Below, in pieces: positions 8,822-17,682 of a DNA stretch of 64,000 nucleotides; positions within the stretch are counted from its first letter, which is position 1; each line of letters starts with the position of its first letter. The notes under the pieces are model-generated. The model saw only the letters and a list, made by a program, of their open reading frames with translations, was not told where the DNA came from and ran no database searches. Source of the stretch: Xylophilus sp. (lineage in GTDB: Bacteria > Pseudomonadota > Gammaproteobacteria > Burkholderiales > Burkholderiaceae_C); NCBI GenBank assembly GCA_009914555.1, contig WNDY01000001.1, forward strand, positions 186,001 through 250,000. Reading direction: 5' to 3'. A program made the translations under genes and the position numbers.

Positions 8822-9838
8822 ATGACGCTTCGTATCCGCATCTCCCGCCGCGCGGCGCTCGCCGCCGCCGCAGGCCTGTTCGCCGGCGCCGCCGCGGCGC
8901 AGACCAAGGAGGTCGTCATCGGCTACCAGGACATGGTCGTGCCCTGGCGCTACGCGCAGGAGACGCAGGAGGTCGAGAAGCGCACCGGCTACAAGGTGAC
9001 CTACCGCAAGCTCGGCAGCGGCGCCGAAGTGGTGCGCGCGCTGGCCTCGGGCGCGATCCAGATCGGCGAGGCCGGCTCCTCGCCCTTCGCAGCGGCCCTG
9101 TCGCAGGGCGTGCCGATCGAGATCTTCTGGATCCTCGACAACATCAACGACGCCGAGGCGCTGGTCGCGCGCAACGGCTCGGGCGTGAACACGCTGGCCG
9201 ACCTCAAGGGCAAGAAGATCGGCCTGCCGTACGTCTCGACCACGCACTTCCATGCGCTGGTGGCCCTGCAGGACGCGGGCGTCGATCCGAAGAGCGTGCA
9301 GATCCTCAACCTGCGGCCGCCCGAAATCCTCGCGGCCTGGCAGCGCGGCGACATCGACGCCACCTTCGTCTGGGACCCGGTGCTGGCCAAGGCCAAGGAG
9401 AGCGGCAAGGTGCTGATCACCTCGGGCCAGATCGCTGCCAAGACCGGCAAGGCGACCTTCGACGCGTTGGCGGTGAACAAGACCTTCGCCAGGGCGAACG
9501 ACGCTTTCCTCGCGCAGTTCGTGCAGGTGCTGGCCGACGCCAACCGGAGCTACACGGCGAACAAGGCCGCCTGGTCGGCCGGGTCGCCGCAGGTCAAGGC
9601 CGTGGCCAAGTGGAGCGGCGCCGAGGCGCCGACCGTGCCGGCGAGCCTGGCCCTCTATGCCTTCGTGCCGCCGGCCGAGCAGGCGTCGCCGAAATGGCTG
9701 GGCGGCGGCAGGGATTCCGTCGTCGCCAAATCGCTCGCGGCCACCGCCGCCTTCCTCAAGGAGCAGGGCACGATCCAGACGGTGCTGCCGGACTATTCCG
9801 TCGGCGTGAACCCGGCCTGGGCGGCGCGCGCCAAGTGA
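8822..9838 (+). CDS. tauA: Taurine-type ABC transporter substrate-binding protein
   Basis: A 338-residue periplasmic binding protein. The N-terminus has RISRRAAL followed by a hydrophobic run and AAAQ, a Tat- or Sec-like signal of about 25 residues. The mature part shows VVIGYQ, the [23 protein letters not shown] block typical of TauA, and [11 protein letters not shown]. The ATG is preceded by a strong GGAGGG ribosome site. It begins a tight operon with an ATPase and a permease; stop and next start overlap as GTGA. No taurine dioxygenase gene (tauD) is nearby, so the substrate may be another sulphonate. Confidence 0.88.
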   Translation: MTLRIRISRRAALAAAAGLFAGAAAAQTKEVVIGYQDMVVPWRYAQETQEVEKRTGYKVTYRKLGSGAEVVRALASGAIQIGEAGSSPFAAALSQGVPIEIFWILDNINDAEALVARNGSGVNTLADLKGKKIGLPYVSTTHFHALVALQDAGVDPKSVQILNLRPPEILAAWQRGDIDATFVWDPVLAKAKESGKVLITSGQIAAKTGKATFDALAVNKTFARANDAFLAQFVQVLADANRSYTANKAAWSAGSPQVKAVAKWSGAEAPTVPASLALYAFVPPAEQASPKWLGGGRDSVVAKSLAATAAFLKEQGTIQTVLPDYSVGVNPAWAARAK

Positions 9839-10629
9839 CTGCGCCGCAGCCGCACGTCCTGTCGGTCGAACGCCTGAGCGTGCGCTATGCGGGCGCGGGC
9901 AGCGTGCTCGCGCTGAGCGACGTGAGCCTGGACATCCCGGCCGGCGAGTTCGTCGTGGCGCTCGGCGCCTCGGGCTGCGGCAAGACGACGCTGCTCAACT
10001 GCATCGCCGGCTTCACGCCCGCCTCGGCCGGGCGCATCACGCTGGGCGGCCAGCCGGTCAGCGGGCCGGGCGCGGAGCGCGGCGTGGTGTTCCAGAAGCA
10101 TGCGCTGATGCCCTGGCTCGACGTGGTCGACAACGTGGCGCTGGGCCTGCGACTGCGCGGCGTTCCACGTGAAACGCGGCGCGCCGCGGCGCTGGAGCAG
10201 CTGGCCGCCGTGGGCCTGGCCGACTTCGCGCAGGCACGGCTGTGGCAGCTCTCGGGCGGGATGCAGCAGCGCGTGGGCATCGCGCGGGCGCTGGCCAGCG
10301 ACCCGCAGGTGCTGCTGATGGACGAGCCGTTCGGCGCGCTCGACGCCTTCACCCGCGAATCGGTGCAGGAACTGGTGCTGCGGCTGTGGCAGCGCACCGG
10401 CAAGACGGTGTTTTTCATCACCCACGACGTGGAGGAGGCGCTGTTCCTCGGCTCCCGCTTGGTGGTGATGACGCCGCGGCCCGGCCGCATCGCGCAGCAG
10501 CATGCGCTGCCGTTCGGCCGCGCCTGGCTGGCCGGCGCGGGCGCGCGGGCGATCAAGTCCAGCCCGGACTTCATCGCCTGGCGCGAACGCGTGCTCGACT
10601 GGATCGCGCCTGCCCATGCCGAAGCCTGA
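9835..10629 (+). CDS. tauB: Taurine/sulphonate ABC transporter ATP-binding protein
   Basis: A 264-residue ABC ATPase with Walker [10 protein letters not shown], signature LSGGMQQR, Walker [13 protein letters not shown] and the FITHDVEEA switch region, as in the nitrate/sulphonate/taurine (NitT/TauT) class. The start is a GTG overlapping the tauA stop (GTGA). The 3' end overlaps tauC by 14 bases. A parS-like 16-mer is embedded at 10161-10176, encoding VPRET. Confidence 0.9.
   Translation: MTAPQPHVLSVERLSVRYAGAGSVLALSDVSLDIPAGEFVVALGASGCGKTTLLNCIAGFTPASAGRITLGGQPVSGPGAERGVVFQKHALMPWLDVVDNVALGLRLRGVPRETRRAAALEQLAAVGLADFAQARLWQLSGGMQQRVGIARALASDPQVLLMDEPFGALDAFTRESVQELVLRLWQRTGKTVFFITHDVEEALFLGSRLVVMTPRPGRIAQQHALPFGRAWLAGAGARAIKSSPDFIAWRERVLDWIAPAHAEA
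10161..10176. other. parS-like ParB-binding site 1
   Basis: CGTTCCACGTGAAACG; the core GTTCCACGTGAAAC differs at one half-site base from the chromosomal parS palindrome GTTTCACGTGAAAC. It lies inside tauB, about 7.5 kb from parB. It is the most distant of five such sites in the window. Confidence 0.55.
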
Positions 10630-11443
10630 GGCGCCCGGCGAACTGCCCGAGGTCGCGCCCTACCGGCCACTGGGCGGCGGCTCGGCGCGCGGCATCAGCA
10701 CCGCCTGCATCGCTGCGCTGGCGCTGCTGTGGTGGCTGGCGACGCACCTCGGCTGGGTGCCGCCGCTGTTCCTGCCGGCGCCCGAGGCGGTCGCGAAGGC
10801 GCTGCGCGACGCCTGGCGCGGCGATATCCAGGGCGGCCAGCCGCTGCTGGCGCACCTGCGGTGGAGCGCGATCCGCGTGTTCGGCGCCTTCGCGCTCGCG
10901 GCCGTGGTCGGCGTGCCGGTGGGCATCGCGATGGGCGTGAGCCGCGTGGCGCGCGGGCTGTTCGACCCGCCGATCGAGTTCTACCGGCCGCTGCCGCCGC
11001 TGGCCTACCTGCCGCTGATCGTGATCTGGTTCGGCATCGACGAGACCAGCAAGATCCTGCTGATCTTCCTGGCCTGCTTTGCCCCGATCGCATTGGCCGC
11101 GCGCGCCGGCGTGAAGAGCGCGAGCGTGGAGCAGCTGCATGCCGCGGCCTCGCTCGGCGCAAGCCGGGCACAGGCGGTCTGGCACGTGGTGGTGCCGGCG
11201 GCGCTGCCGGAGATCCTCGTGGGCCTGCGCATCGCCATCGGCTTCGGCTGGACCACGCTGGTCGCCGCCGAGATGGTGGCCGCGACCGTCGGCGTCGGGC
11301 AGATGGTGCTCAACGCCTCGAACTTCCTGCGCACCGACCTGGTGGTGGCCGGCATCCTGGTGATCGGCGCCGTGGCCTGGAGCTTCGACCTGCTGATGCG
11401 CTGGGCCGAGGCGCGGCTCGTGCCGTGGAAGGGGAGGGTATGA
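10616..11443 (+). CDS. tauC: Taurine/sulphonate ABC transporter permease
   Basis: A 275-residue membrane protein with five to six membrane segments and the BPD permease EAA-like loop in the stretch [19 protein letters not shown]. It pairs with the ATPase and binding protein upstream. The ATG overlaps the end of tauB by 14 bases. The stop (GTA TGA) lies inside the dispersed intergenic element at 11431. Confidence 0.9.
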   Translation: MPKPEAPGELPEVAPYRPLGGGSARGISTACIAALALLWWLATHLGWVPPLFLPAPEAVAKALRDAWRGDIQGGQPLLAHLRWSAIRVFGAFALAAVVGVPVGIAMGVSRVARGLFDPPIEFYRPLPPLAYLPLIVIWFGIDETSKILLIFLACFAPIALAARAGVKSASVEQLHAAASLGASRAQAVWHVVVPAALPEILVGLRIAIGFGWTTLVAAEMVAATVGVGQMVLNASNFLRTDLVVAGILVIGAVAWSFDLLMRWAEARLVPWKGRV

Positions 11444-11495
11444 GCCGCTGGCGCGCATGGAATACGCGCTGCCAGCTCATCTAGCCGGGAGTATG
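11431..11495. repeat. Dispersed intergenic element, copy B, with imperfect hairpin
   Basis: 65 bp from GGGGAGGGTATGAGCC to CCGGGAGTATG between two convergent genes. It contains the tauC stop and ends 4 bases before the glutathione transferase stop. The interior folds as an imperfect hairpin (GAGC..TGGC..GCGC pairing with GCGC..GCCA..GCTC, 11442-11478), so it may act as a two-way terminator. Confidence 0.6.
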
Positions 11496-11499
11496 TCGC

Positions 11500-12102
11500 T
11501 CAGGCCTGCTCGGCCTTGAGCGCTTCCTGCACCGCCGGGCGGGCGGCGACCCGTTCGCGCCAGGCCTGTAGGTGCTGCAGGCCGGCCAGGTCCACGCCCA
11601 GGCGCGGCGCCCAGTTGCTCACGGCGAACAGATAGGCATCGGCCACGCCGAAGTGCTCGCCGCCGAGGTAGTCGCGGCCGGCGAGCTGGTCGTCCACCCA
11701 TTCGAAGCGGCTGCGCAGCCGGGTGCGCAGCGTGGCCGCGTAGTCCGCCGGCGTCGCGGGCGAGAACAGCGGCGAGAAGGTCTTGTGGATCTCGGTGCCG
11801 ATGAAGGCCAGCCATTCCTGCACGCGGTAGCGCGCCAGCGTGCCGCTGGCCGGCGCGAGGTTCTTCAGCGGCGCCCGGTCGGCGATGTACTGCACGATGG
11901 CCGGGCCTTCGCGCAGCCGGGTGCCGTCGTCGAGCTCCAGCACCGGCACGTAGCCGAGCGGGTTGATCTCGTAGTAGTCGCGGCCGTCGGCGTACTGGTG
12001 GTCCTTGAGCGAGACCTTCACCGGTTCGAAGGCGATGCCCGACTCGCGCAGGACGATGTGCGGGGACAGCGCGCAGGTGCCGGGGGAGTAGTAGAGCTTC
12101 AT
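11500..12102 (-). CDS. Glutathione S-transferase family protein
   Basis: A 200-residue protein with the bacterial beta-class N-terminal signature MKLYYSPGTCALSPHI, where Cys10 is the usual glutathione-contacting residue, then a thioredoxin-like half with GYVPVLELDDGTRLREGPAI (about 50-70) and a helical C-terminal half with FGVADAYLF. It likely conjugates or removes glutathione from electrophiles in the cytoplasm. The ATG at 12102 is chosen from the family start; the open frame continues upstream without similarity. It is convergent with tauC and has no operon partner. Confidence 0.92.
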   Translation of the reverse strand: MKLYYSPGTCALSPHIVLRESGIAFEPVKVSLKDHQYADGRDYYEINPLGYVPVLELDDGTRLREGPAIVQYIADRAPLKNLAPASGTLARYRVQEWLAFIGTEIHKTFSPLFSPATPADYAATLRTRLRSRFEWVDDQLAGRDYLGGEHFGVADAYLFAVSNWAPRLGVDLAGLQHLQAWRERVAARPAVQEALKAEQA

Positions 12103-12293
12103 GGCGTGCAGGGAGGAGGGCTGGACAGGAAAAAGGCTGGCAAGCATGCTAGCCGCATTGCGCCGGCCGCGGCGGCAGATCGGATGCCGTCCTACAGCGG
12201 CAGGCGCCGGTGCCCGATGGGCCGCGGCCGGCCGGCTGCCTACGATCCAGTCCATCCGAAAGGCGAGGGCGCCCGACGACACGGCAGCTGGCG

Positions 12294-12309
12294 GGTTCCA
12301 CGTGGAACG
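12294..12309. other. parS-like ParB-binding site 2
   Basis: GGTTCCACGTGGAACG, with a perfect 14-bp palindrome GTTCCACGTGGAAC. It lies in the non-coding leader 63 bases before the DUF1328 gene. It belongs to the five-site parS cluster around parAB. Confidence 0.6.
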
Positions 12310-12371
12310 GCAGGCCGCGCCGCCGCAGACAGCCGCCCCCTGCCTTCCCCAACATCCAGGAGGAAGCGGCC

Positions 12372-12557
12372 GTGCTCAAGTACGCCATCATCTTTGCCAT
12401 CATCTCGCTCATCGCCGGTGCGCTCGGCTTCAGCGGCGTGGCCGCCGGTTCGGCCGGCATCGCCAAGATCCTGTTCGGCCTGTTCCTGATCGTGGCCGTG
12501 GTCTTCGTCGTGCTCGCCGCCCTGGGCGTGGGCGCCGTCCGGAAGACGCTCAAGTGA
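12372..12557 (+). CDS. DUF1328 (YtjA-like) small membrane protein
   Basis: A 61-residue protein, almost entirely two hydrophobic helices, with the family pattern LKYAIIFAIISLIAG-x-LGFSGVAAGSAGIAK-x-LF and a basic end VRKTLK. Members of this family are small inner-membrane proteins of unknown role, often stress-induced. The GTG start is fixed by a strong AGGAGG at 12358-12363. The stop overlaps a possible downstream small gene as GTGA. Confidence 0.88.
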   Translation: MLKYAIIFAIISLIAGALGFSGVAAGSAGIAKILFGLFLIVAVVFVVLAALGVGAVRKTLK

Positions 12558-12823
12558 GGCTGCCGAAGCACGACGCATCGGCCGGCCTGCGCCACGATAC
12601 CGCGCCGACACCGCGCGACCACGTCGCCAGGGTGCTGGCCGTGACCTCCGCCGACTGGTGGGCCGAGGGCGCACCGCCGGCCGAGCCCATCCGCCGCATC
12701 CGCACCCGGCCTGCGCGCCGGCAGATGCTGCCGACCGGCCCGCTGGCCCCCTATGGCGCCGCGCGCCTGTGGCAGGGCGCGGCCGCCGCCGTCGTGCCCC
12801 GCCGTTTTGGCTACGCCTGGTAG
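12554..12823 (+). CDS. Possible small protein of unknown function
   Basis: An 89-codon frame whose GTG overlaps the DUF1328 stop (GTGA). It encodes a soluble, Arg- and Ala-rich chain with a patch TPRDHVARVLAVTSADWW and an ending FGYAW. I do not recognise it. Coupling to the upstream gene and the non-random Trp/aromatic content argue mildly for a real gene; in DNA this rich in GC a frame of this length can also arise by chance. Confidence 0.35.
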   Translation: MRLPKHDASAGLRHDTAPTPRDHVARVLAVTSADWWAEGAPPAEPIRRIRTRPARRQMLPTGPLAPYGAARLWQGAAAAVVPRRFGYAW

Positions 12824-13036
12824 CCTGACCGGCCCCGGGGCCGCAGGCCATCCATGGCAGCGCCGGGTCGCCCCCGGTAAAATCGCGGGTTCCCCCGCCC
12901 CCTCCCGGATTCCATGTCGATCTTCCAGCGGCGCGCCAGCGATGATGGACGCGTCTGCCGTGCCTGAGGCGGGCGTTTCCCTTTGCCTTGTGCCTTCGAC
13001 TGAAACGCGGACGCCACGGGCGTTGCCAGGACCACC

Positions 13037-15007
13037 ATGATCTATCCCCAGGAATTCGACGTCATCGTCGTCGGCGGCGGCCATGCCGGCACCGAGGCCG
13101 CGCTGGCCGCGGCGCGCATGGGCGCCCAGACCCTGCTGCTGACCCACAACATCGAGACGCTGGGCCAGATGAGCTGCAACCCCTCGATCGGCGGCATCGG
13201 CAAGGGCCACCTCGTCAAGGAGGTGGACGCGCTGGGCGGCGCCATGGCGATCGCCACCGACGAATCGGGCATCCAGTTCCGCATCCTCAACAGCAGCAAG
13301 GGCCCGGCGGTGCGCGCCACCCGGGCGCAGGCCGACCGCATCCTGTACAAGGCGGCGATCCGCCGGCGGCTGGAGAACCAGCCCAACCTCTGGCTGTTCC
13401 AGCAGGCGGTGGACGACCTGATCGTCGAGGGCGACCGCGTGGCCGGCGCCGTCACACAGGTCGGCATCGCGTTCCGCGGCCGCACCGTGGTGCTGACGGC
13501 CGGAACCTTCCTGGACGGCAGAATCCATGTGGGCCTGGACAACTACCAGGCCGGCCGCGCGGGCGATCCGCCGGCGGTGTCGCTGTCGGCGCGCCTGAAG
13601 GAACTGGCACTGCCACAAGGGCGCCTGAAGACCGGTACGCCGCCGCGCATCGACGGCCGCAGCATCGACTTCAGCCTGTGCGAGGAGCAGCCGGGCGACG
13701 GCATGCCGGGCGGCGTGAACGAAGGCCACCTGCCGGTGTTCAGCTTCCTCGGCAGCGCGACGATGCACCCGCGGCAGGTGCCGTGCTGGATCACGCACAC
13801 CAACGCACGCACGCACGACATCATCCGCAGCGGCCTCGACCGCAGCCCCATGTTCACCGGCAGGATCGAGGGCGTGGGCCCGCGCTACTGCCCGAGCGTG
13901 GAGGACAAGATCAACCGCTTCGCCCACAAGGAGAGCCACCAGATCTTCCTGGAACCCGAAGGCCTGACGACAAACGAGTACTACCCCAACGGCATCTCCA
14001 CGAGCCTGCCGTTCGACATCCAGTACCAGCTGGTGCGCAGCATGAAGGGGCTGGAGAACGTCCACATCCTGCGGCCGGGCTACGCGATCGAATACGACTA
14101 CTTCGACCCACGCGCGCTCAGGAGCAGCTTCGAGACACGGCAGATCCGGGGCCTGTTCTTCGCCGGCCAGATCAACGGCACGACCGGCTACGAGGAGGCA
14201 GCGGCGCAGGGCCTGTTCGCCGGCGCCAACGCGGCGCTGGCCGCCCGCGGAGACGCGCCCTGGGTGCCGGCGCGCGATGAAGCGTATTTGGGTGTGCTGG
14301 TGGACGACCTCATCACCAAGGGCGTGACCGAACCCTACCGCATGTTCACCAGCCGGGCCGAGTTCCGCCTGCAGCTGCGCGAGGACAACGCCGACATGCG
14401 CCTCACCGAAACCGGCCGCCGCCTGGGCCTGGTGGACGACGCCCGCTGGGACGCCTTCAGCCGCAAGCGCGATGCTGTTTCACGTGAAACCGAACGCCTC
14501 AGGTCGATCTGGGTGAACCCGCGCAACCTGCCGGCTGCCGAGTCCGAGCGCGTGCTGGGCAAGGCCATCGAGCACGAATACAACCTCGGCGACCTGCTGC
14601 GCCGGCCCGATGTGAACTACGAGAGCCTGGTCTCGCTCGACGGCGGCAGGTATGCGCAGAGCGAGGTCACGCGCGAGACCGACTTCGGCCGTGCCGTGAT
14701 CGAGCAGGTCGAGATCGCGGCCAAGTACGCGGGCTACATCGACCGCCAGAAGGACGAGGTGCAGCGCGCCGCCCACTACGAGAACCTGCGCCTGCCCGAG
14801 GAGCTGGACTACCGGCAGGTCACGGCACTGAGCTTCGAGGTGCGGCAGAAGCTGCAGAAGCACCGGCCGGAAACGCTGGGCCAGGCGTCCCGCATCTCGG
14901 GCGTGACCCCGGCCGCCATCTCGCTGCTGCTGATCCATCTGAAGCGCGGGCGCTTCCATGGTTTCGGCGGGCAGGACGAACGCAGCGCCGACGAGGTTGC
15001 GGTGTGA
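13037..15007 (+). CDS. mnmG: MnmG (GidA) tRNA uridine-5-carboxymethylaminomethyl modification enzyme
   Basis: A 656-residue FAD protein that, with MnmE, modifies the wobble uridine of several tRNAs. Seen: the N-terminal dinucleotide motif [21 protein letters not shown], the [23 protein letters not shown] block, the RPGYAIEYD strand and the [14 protein letters not shown] loop, then the helical C-terminal domain with the usual [15 protein letters not shown]. Full length and uninterrupted. It is followed by rsmG with a GTGA overlap, the common origin-proximal pair. A parS site is embedded at 14476. A TAAAAT sequence at about 12878 could be its -10 element. Confidence 0.98.
   Translation: MIYPQEFDVIVVGGGHAGTEAALAAARMGAQTLLLTHNIETLGQMSCNPSIGGIGKGHLVKEVDALGGAMAIATDESGIQFRILNSSKGPAVRATRAQADRILYKAAIRRRLENQPNLWLFQQAVDDLIVEGDRVAGAVTQVGIAFRGRTVVLTAGTFLDGRIHVGLDNYQAGRAGDPPAVSLSARLKELALPQGRLKTGTPPRIDGRSIDFSLCEEQPGDGMPGGVNEGHLPVFSFLGSATMHPRQVPCWITHTNARTHDIIRSGLDRSPMFTGRIEGVGPRYCPSVEDKINRFAHKESHQIFLEPEGLTTNEYYPNGISTSLPFDIQYQLVRSMKGLENVHILRPGYAIEYDYFDPRALRSSFETRQIRGLFFAGQINGTTGYEEAAAQGLFAGANAALAARGDAPWVPARDEAYLGVLVDDLITKGVTEPYRMFTSRAEFRLQLREDNADMRLTETGRRLGLVDDARWDAFSRKRDAVSRETERLRSIWVNPRNLPAAESERVLGKAIEHEYNLGDLLRRPDVNYESLVSLDGGRYAQSEVTRETDFGRAVIEQVEIAAKYAGYIDRQKDEVQRAAHYENLRLPEELDYRQVTALSFEVRQKLQKHRPETLGQASRISGVTPAAISLLLIHLKRGRFHGFGGQDERSADEVAV
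14476..14491. other. parS ParB-binding site 3 (near-consensus)
   Basis: TGTTTCACGTGAAACC, matching 15 of 16 bases of the canonical chromosomal parS, with a perfect GTTTCACGTGAAAC core. It lies within mnmG. It is the best parS match in the window. Confidence 0.85.
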
Positions 15008-15648
15008 CGGCGCAGGCGCTCGAGGCGCCGCTCCGCCAGGGTCTGGATGAGCTCGGCCTGCGGCTGGACGACGGCCGAGTCGCTGCGCTGCTCGACTATC
15101 TGGCTTTGCTGCAGAAGTGGAACAAGGTCTACAACCTCACGGCCGTGCGCGACTTGGCCGAGATGCTGACCCACCACTTGCTCGACAGCTTGGCCGCTGT
15201 GCCGCCGTTGCAGAAGCATCTGGCCGGGCGCACCGACGCCCGCCTGCTGGACGTCGGTTCGGGCGGCGGCCTGCCCGGCGTGGTATTCGCCATCTGCCTG
15301 CCACAGCTGCAGGTGCACTGCGTGGACACGGTGGCCAAGAAGGCTGCCTTCCTCCAGCAGGCTGCGGCCGCGCTGCGCCTGCCCAACCTGCGCGGCATCC
15401 ATGCGCGGGTCGAGACGCTGGCCGGTCAGGACTACGACGTGGTCAGCAGCCGGGCCTTCGCATCGCTGGCCGACTTCGTGACCTGGTCGCGCCAGGCCCG
15501 GTCGCCCCAAGGTGTCTGGCTCGCGATGAAAGGCAAGCGTCCGACGGAAGAAATCGCCGCTTTGCCGGCCGGCGTGGCAGTGTTCCACGTGGAACAGCTT
15601 ACGGTTCCCCAACTCGACGCCGAACGCTGCATCGTCTGGTTGCGTTGA
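15004..15648 (+). CDS. rsmG: RsmG 16S rRNA (guanine-N7) methyltransferase
   Basis: A 214-residue SAM-dependent methyltransferase that makes m7G527 in 16S rRNA. Seen: the N-terminal [20 protein letters not shown], motif [16 protein letters not shown], and [14 protein letters not shown]. The GTG start overlaps the mnmG stop. A parS-like palindrome lies at the 3' end and encodes VFHVEQ. Confidence 0.96.
   Translation: MTAQALEAPLRQGLDELGLRLDDGRVAALLDYLALLQKWNKVYNLTAVRDLAEMLTHHLLDSLAAVPPLQKHLAGRTDARLLDVGSGGGLPGVVFAICLPQLQVHCVDTVAKKAAFLQQAAAALRLPNLRGIHARVETLAGQDYDVVSSRAFASLADFVTWSRQARSPQGVWLAMKGKRPTEEIAALPAGVAVFHVEQLTVPQLDAERCIVWLR
15581..15596. other. parS-like ParB-binding site 4
   Basis: TGTTCCACGTGGAACA is a perfect 16-bp palindrome, one base per half-site away from canonical parS. 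It is inside the 3' end of rsmG. Confidence 0.65.
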
Positions 15649-15718
15649 GTTTGGTAGGCGAGGGCAGGGTGTCGCGTAAACTCGGCGCCTTCCTTCGCCA
15701 CGCTCCATACGCACCCAG

Positions 15719-16333
15719 ATGTTCGGCGTAGCTGACTATGGCGCCTTCGTGGCCGCCGTCATCCTTTTCCTCGCGATCCCCGGTCCCGGCAACCTGGCGC
15801 TCATCACGTCGACCGGCAAGGGCGGCATCCGCGCAGGGCTGGCGGCCACCTTCGGCATCATCGCTGGCGACCAGGTGCTGCTGTGGTGCGCCGTGGCCGG
15901 CCTGGCGGCGCTGCTGGCGGCCTATCCCGCAGCGTTCCATGCGGTGCAGTGGCTGGGCGCGGCCTACCTCGCCTGGCTCGGCTGTCGCATGCTCGCCGCC
16001 AAGCCGGGGCAGGGGCCGGTGCTGAACATCCGGCCGCGGCACTATTTCCGCCAGGCCGCACTGATCACGCTGCTCAATCCCAAGGCCATCGTGTTCTACA
16101 TGGCCTTCTTCCCGCTGTTCGTCGACCCGGCCCGCCATCCGGGCGCCGCGACCTTCGGCGCGATGGCGCTGACCATCGCTGCCCTCACCTTCCTGTATGG
16201 CTTGGCGGCCGTGCTGCTGACCCATGTCCTCGCCGCCCGGCTGCGCGCCAACCCGTGGATCGGCCGGGCGCTCGAAAAGATCGCCGGCCTCTGCCTTGTG
16301 GGCTTCGGCCTGCGGCTCGCCCTGTCCACATGA
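15719..16333 (+). CDS. LysE/RhtB family amino-acid exporter
   Basis: A 204-residue membrane protein with five to six membrane segments and the LysE/RhtB family motif IPGPGNLALITSTGKGG near residues 19-35, and NPKAIVFYMAFFPLFVDP in the second half. It probably exports a neutral or basic amino acid or a related metabolite. It sits between rsmG and parA, 11 bases before parA, an arrangement I associate with Comamonadaceae. The substrate cannot be inferred. Confidence 0.9.
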   Translation: MFGVADYGAFVAAVILFLAIPGPGNLALITSTGKGGIRAGLAATFGIIAGDQVLLWCAVAGLAALLAAYPAAFHAVQWLGAAYLAWLGCRMLAAKPGQGPVLNIRPRHYFRQAALITLLNPKAIVFYMAFFPLFVDPARHPGAATFGAMALTIAALTFLYGLAAVLLTHVLAARLRANPWIGRALEKIAGLCLVGFGLRLALST

Positions 16334-16344
16334 AGAACCGATAG

Positions 16345-17106
16345 ATGCCCAAGATTTTCTGCATCGCCAACCAGAAGGGCGGCGTCGGCAAGACCACCAC
16401 CACCGTCAACCTCGCCGCCGGCTTGGCCGCTATCGGCCAGCGCGTGCTGATGGTGGACCTGGACCCGCAGGGCAATGCGACGATGGGCTCGGGCGTGGAC
16501 AAGCGGGCGCTGGAGCGCTCGGTCTACGACGTGCTGCTCGGCGAGGCCTCGGTGCGCGAATCGGCCGTGGCGGCCGGGCAGTGCGGCTACCAGGTGCTGG
16601 GCGCCAACCGCGAACTGTCGGGCGCGGAGATCGAACTCGTCACGCTGGAGAACCGCGAGCGCCGCCTGAAGCAGGCGCTGGCCGAGGTGGCAGGAGACTA
16701 CGACTTCGTGCTGATCGACTGCCCGCCGAGCCTGTCGATGCTGACGCTCAACGGCCTGTGCGCCGCGCAGGGCGTGATCGTGCCGATGCAGTGTGAGTAT
16801 TTCGCGCTCGAAGGCCTGACCGACCTGGTCAACACCATCAAGCAGGTCCATGCCAACCTCAACAAGGACCTGGTCATCATCGGTCTGCTGCGCGTGATGT
16901 TCGACAGCCGCATCACCCTGCAGCAGCAGGTCAGCGACCAGCTCAAGGCGCACTTCGGCGACAAGGTGTTCGACACGGTCATCCCGCGCAACGTGCGCTT
17001 GGCCGAGGCGCCGAGCTACGGCCTGCCCGGCGTGGTGTTCGATCCGCAGGCCAAGGGCAGCCAGGCGTTCGTGGAGTTCGCCCGCGAGATGGTGCGGCGC
17101 GGCTGA
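16345..17106 (+). CDS. parA: ParA chromosome-partitioning ATPase
   Basis: A 253-residue Soj/ParA ATPase with the deviant Walker A KGGVGKTTTTVNLAA (about residues 10-24), Walker A' in VLMVDLDPQGNAT and the DCPPSLSMLTLN region. No N-terminal DNA-binding extension, so it is a chromosomal Soj type. With ParB and parS it positions the replication origin. parB follows after an intervening hydrolase gene. Confidence 0.96.
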   Translation: MPKIFCIANQKGGVGKTTTTVNLAAGLAAIGQRVLMVDLDPQGNATMGSGVDKRALERSVYDVLLGEASVRESAVAAGQCGYQVLGANRELSGAEIELVTLENRERRLKQALAEVAGDYDFVLIDCPPSLSMLTLNGLCAAQGVIVPMQCEYFALEGLTDLVNTIKQVHANLNKDLVIIGLLRVMFDSRITLQQQVSDQLKAHFGDKVFDTVIPRNVRLAEAPSYGLPGVVFDPQAKGSQAFVEFAREMVRRG

Positions 17107-17112
17107 GCCTGA

Positions 17113-17128
17113 TGTTTCACGTGGAACA
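17113..17128. other. parS-like ParB-binding site 5
   Basis: TGTTTCACGTGGAACA, one mismatch to canonical parS, placed 7 bases after the parA stop and 8 bases before the hydrolase ATG. An alternative start at 17112 would translate the site itself (MFHVEH). Confidence 0.8.
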
Positions 17129-17135
17129 CGCCCCC

Positions 17136-17666
17136 ATGAGCACGACCGTCCTCACGCTGCCCGGATGGCAGAACAGCACCGAAGGCCATTGGCAGACCAC
17201 CTGGGAAGCCCTGTACGGCTACCGCCGCGTGGAGCAGCACGACTGGTTCCACCCGCTGCGCGGCGACTGGAGCGCGCGGCTGGAGGAGGTGCTGGTCGAC
17301 GCGCCCGGACCGGTCGTGCTCGCGGCCCACAGCCTGGGCTGCATCCTGGTGGCTGCCTGGGCCGCCCATTCGCGCAACACCCACCAGGTCCGCGGCGCGC
17401 TGCTGGTGGCGCCGGGCGATGTCGAGCGGCCGGACCTGGCGCCGCTGATCCCCGGCTGGACGCCGATCGCGCGCCAGCGCCTTCCGTTCCCGTCCATCGT
17501 AGCCAGCAGCAGCGACGATCCCTACTGCACCCCGCAGCGGGCGCAAGAACTGACCGATGCCTGGGGTGCACGCTTCGCCGATATCGGTGCCCACGGCCAC
17601 GTCAACGCCGCTTCGAACCTGGGCGACTGGTCGCAGGGCCGTGCGCTGTTGCAGGAACTCCTCCTA
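17136..17666 (+). CDS. RBBP9/YdeN-family serine hydrolase with no stop codon at its natural end
   Basis: The conserved domain covers about 177 residues: MSTTVLTLPGWQNS at the start, the nucleophile elbow AHSLGCILVA, SSDDPYC for the acid and GHVNAASNLGDW for the catalytic His. This is an alpha/beta hydrolase of the RBBP9 class, often found between parA and parB in Burkholderiales. The frame does not close after QELL; it runs on to 18149, overlapping parB by about 465 bases. A TAG lies one base out of frame at 17665-17667, so a single-base insertion just before it, in a CTCCTCCTAG tract, would explain the lost stop. The end given here is where homology appears to finish. Confidence 0.75.
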
Positions 17667-17682
17667 GAACAACCATCCACAT

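Noticed and set aside
12833..12844. GGCCCCGGGGCC palindrome before mnmG as a terminator
   Set aside because: It has no loop and no T run, and short GC palindromes are common by chance at this base composition.
15581..15596. Whether the perfect palindrome in rsmG is only a coding coincidence (VFHVEQ)
   Set aside because: The coincidence idea was set aside because four similar palindromes occur within 7 kb around parAB and none were seen elsewhere in the window.
17112..17135. An earlier ATG for the parA-parB hydrolase (MFHVEHAP)
   Set aside because: These codons coincide with the parS-like palindrome at 17113-17128; the family start MSTTVLTLPGW begins at 17136.
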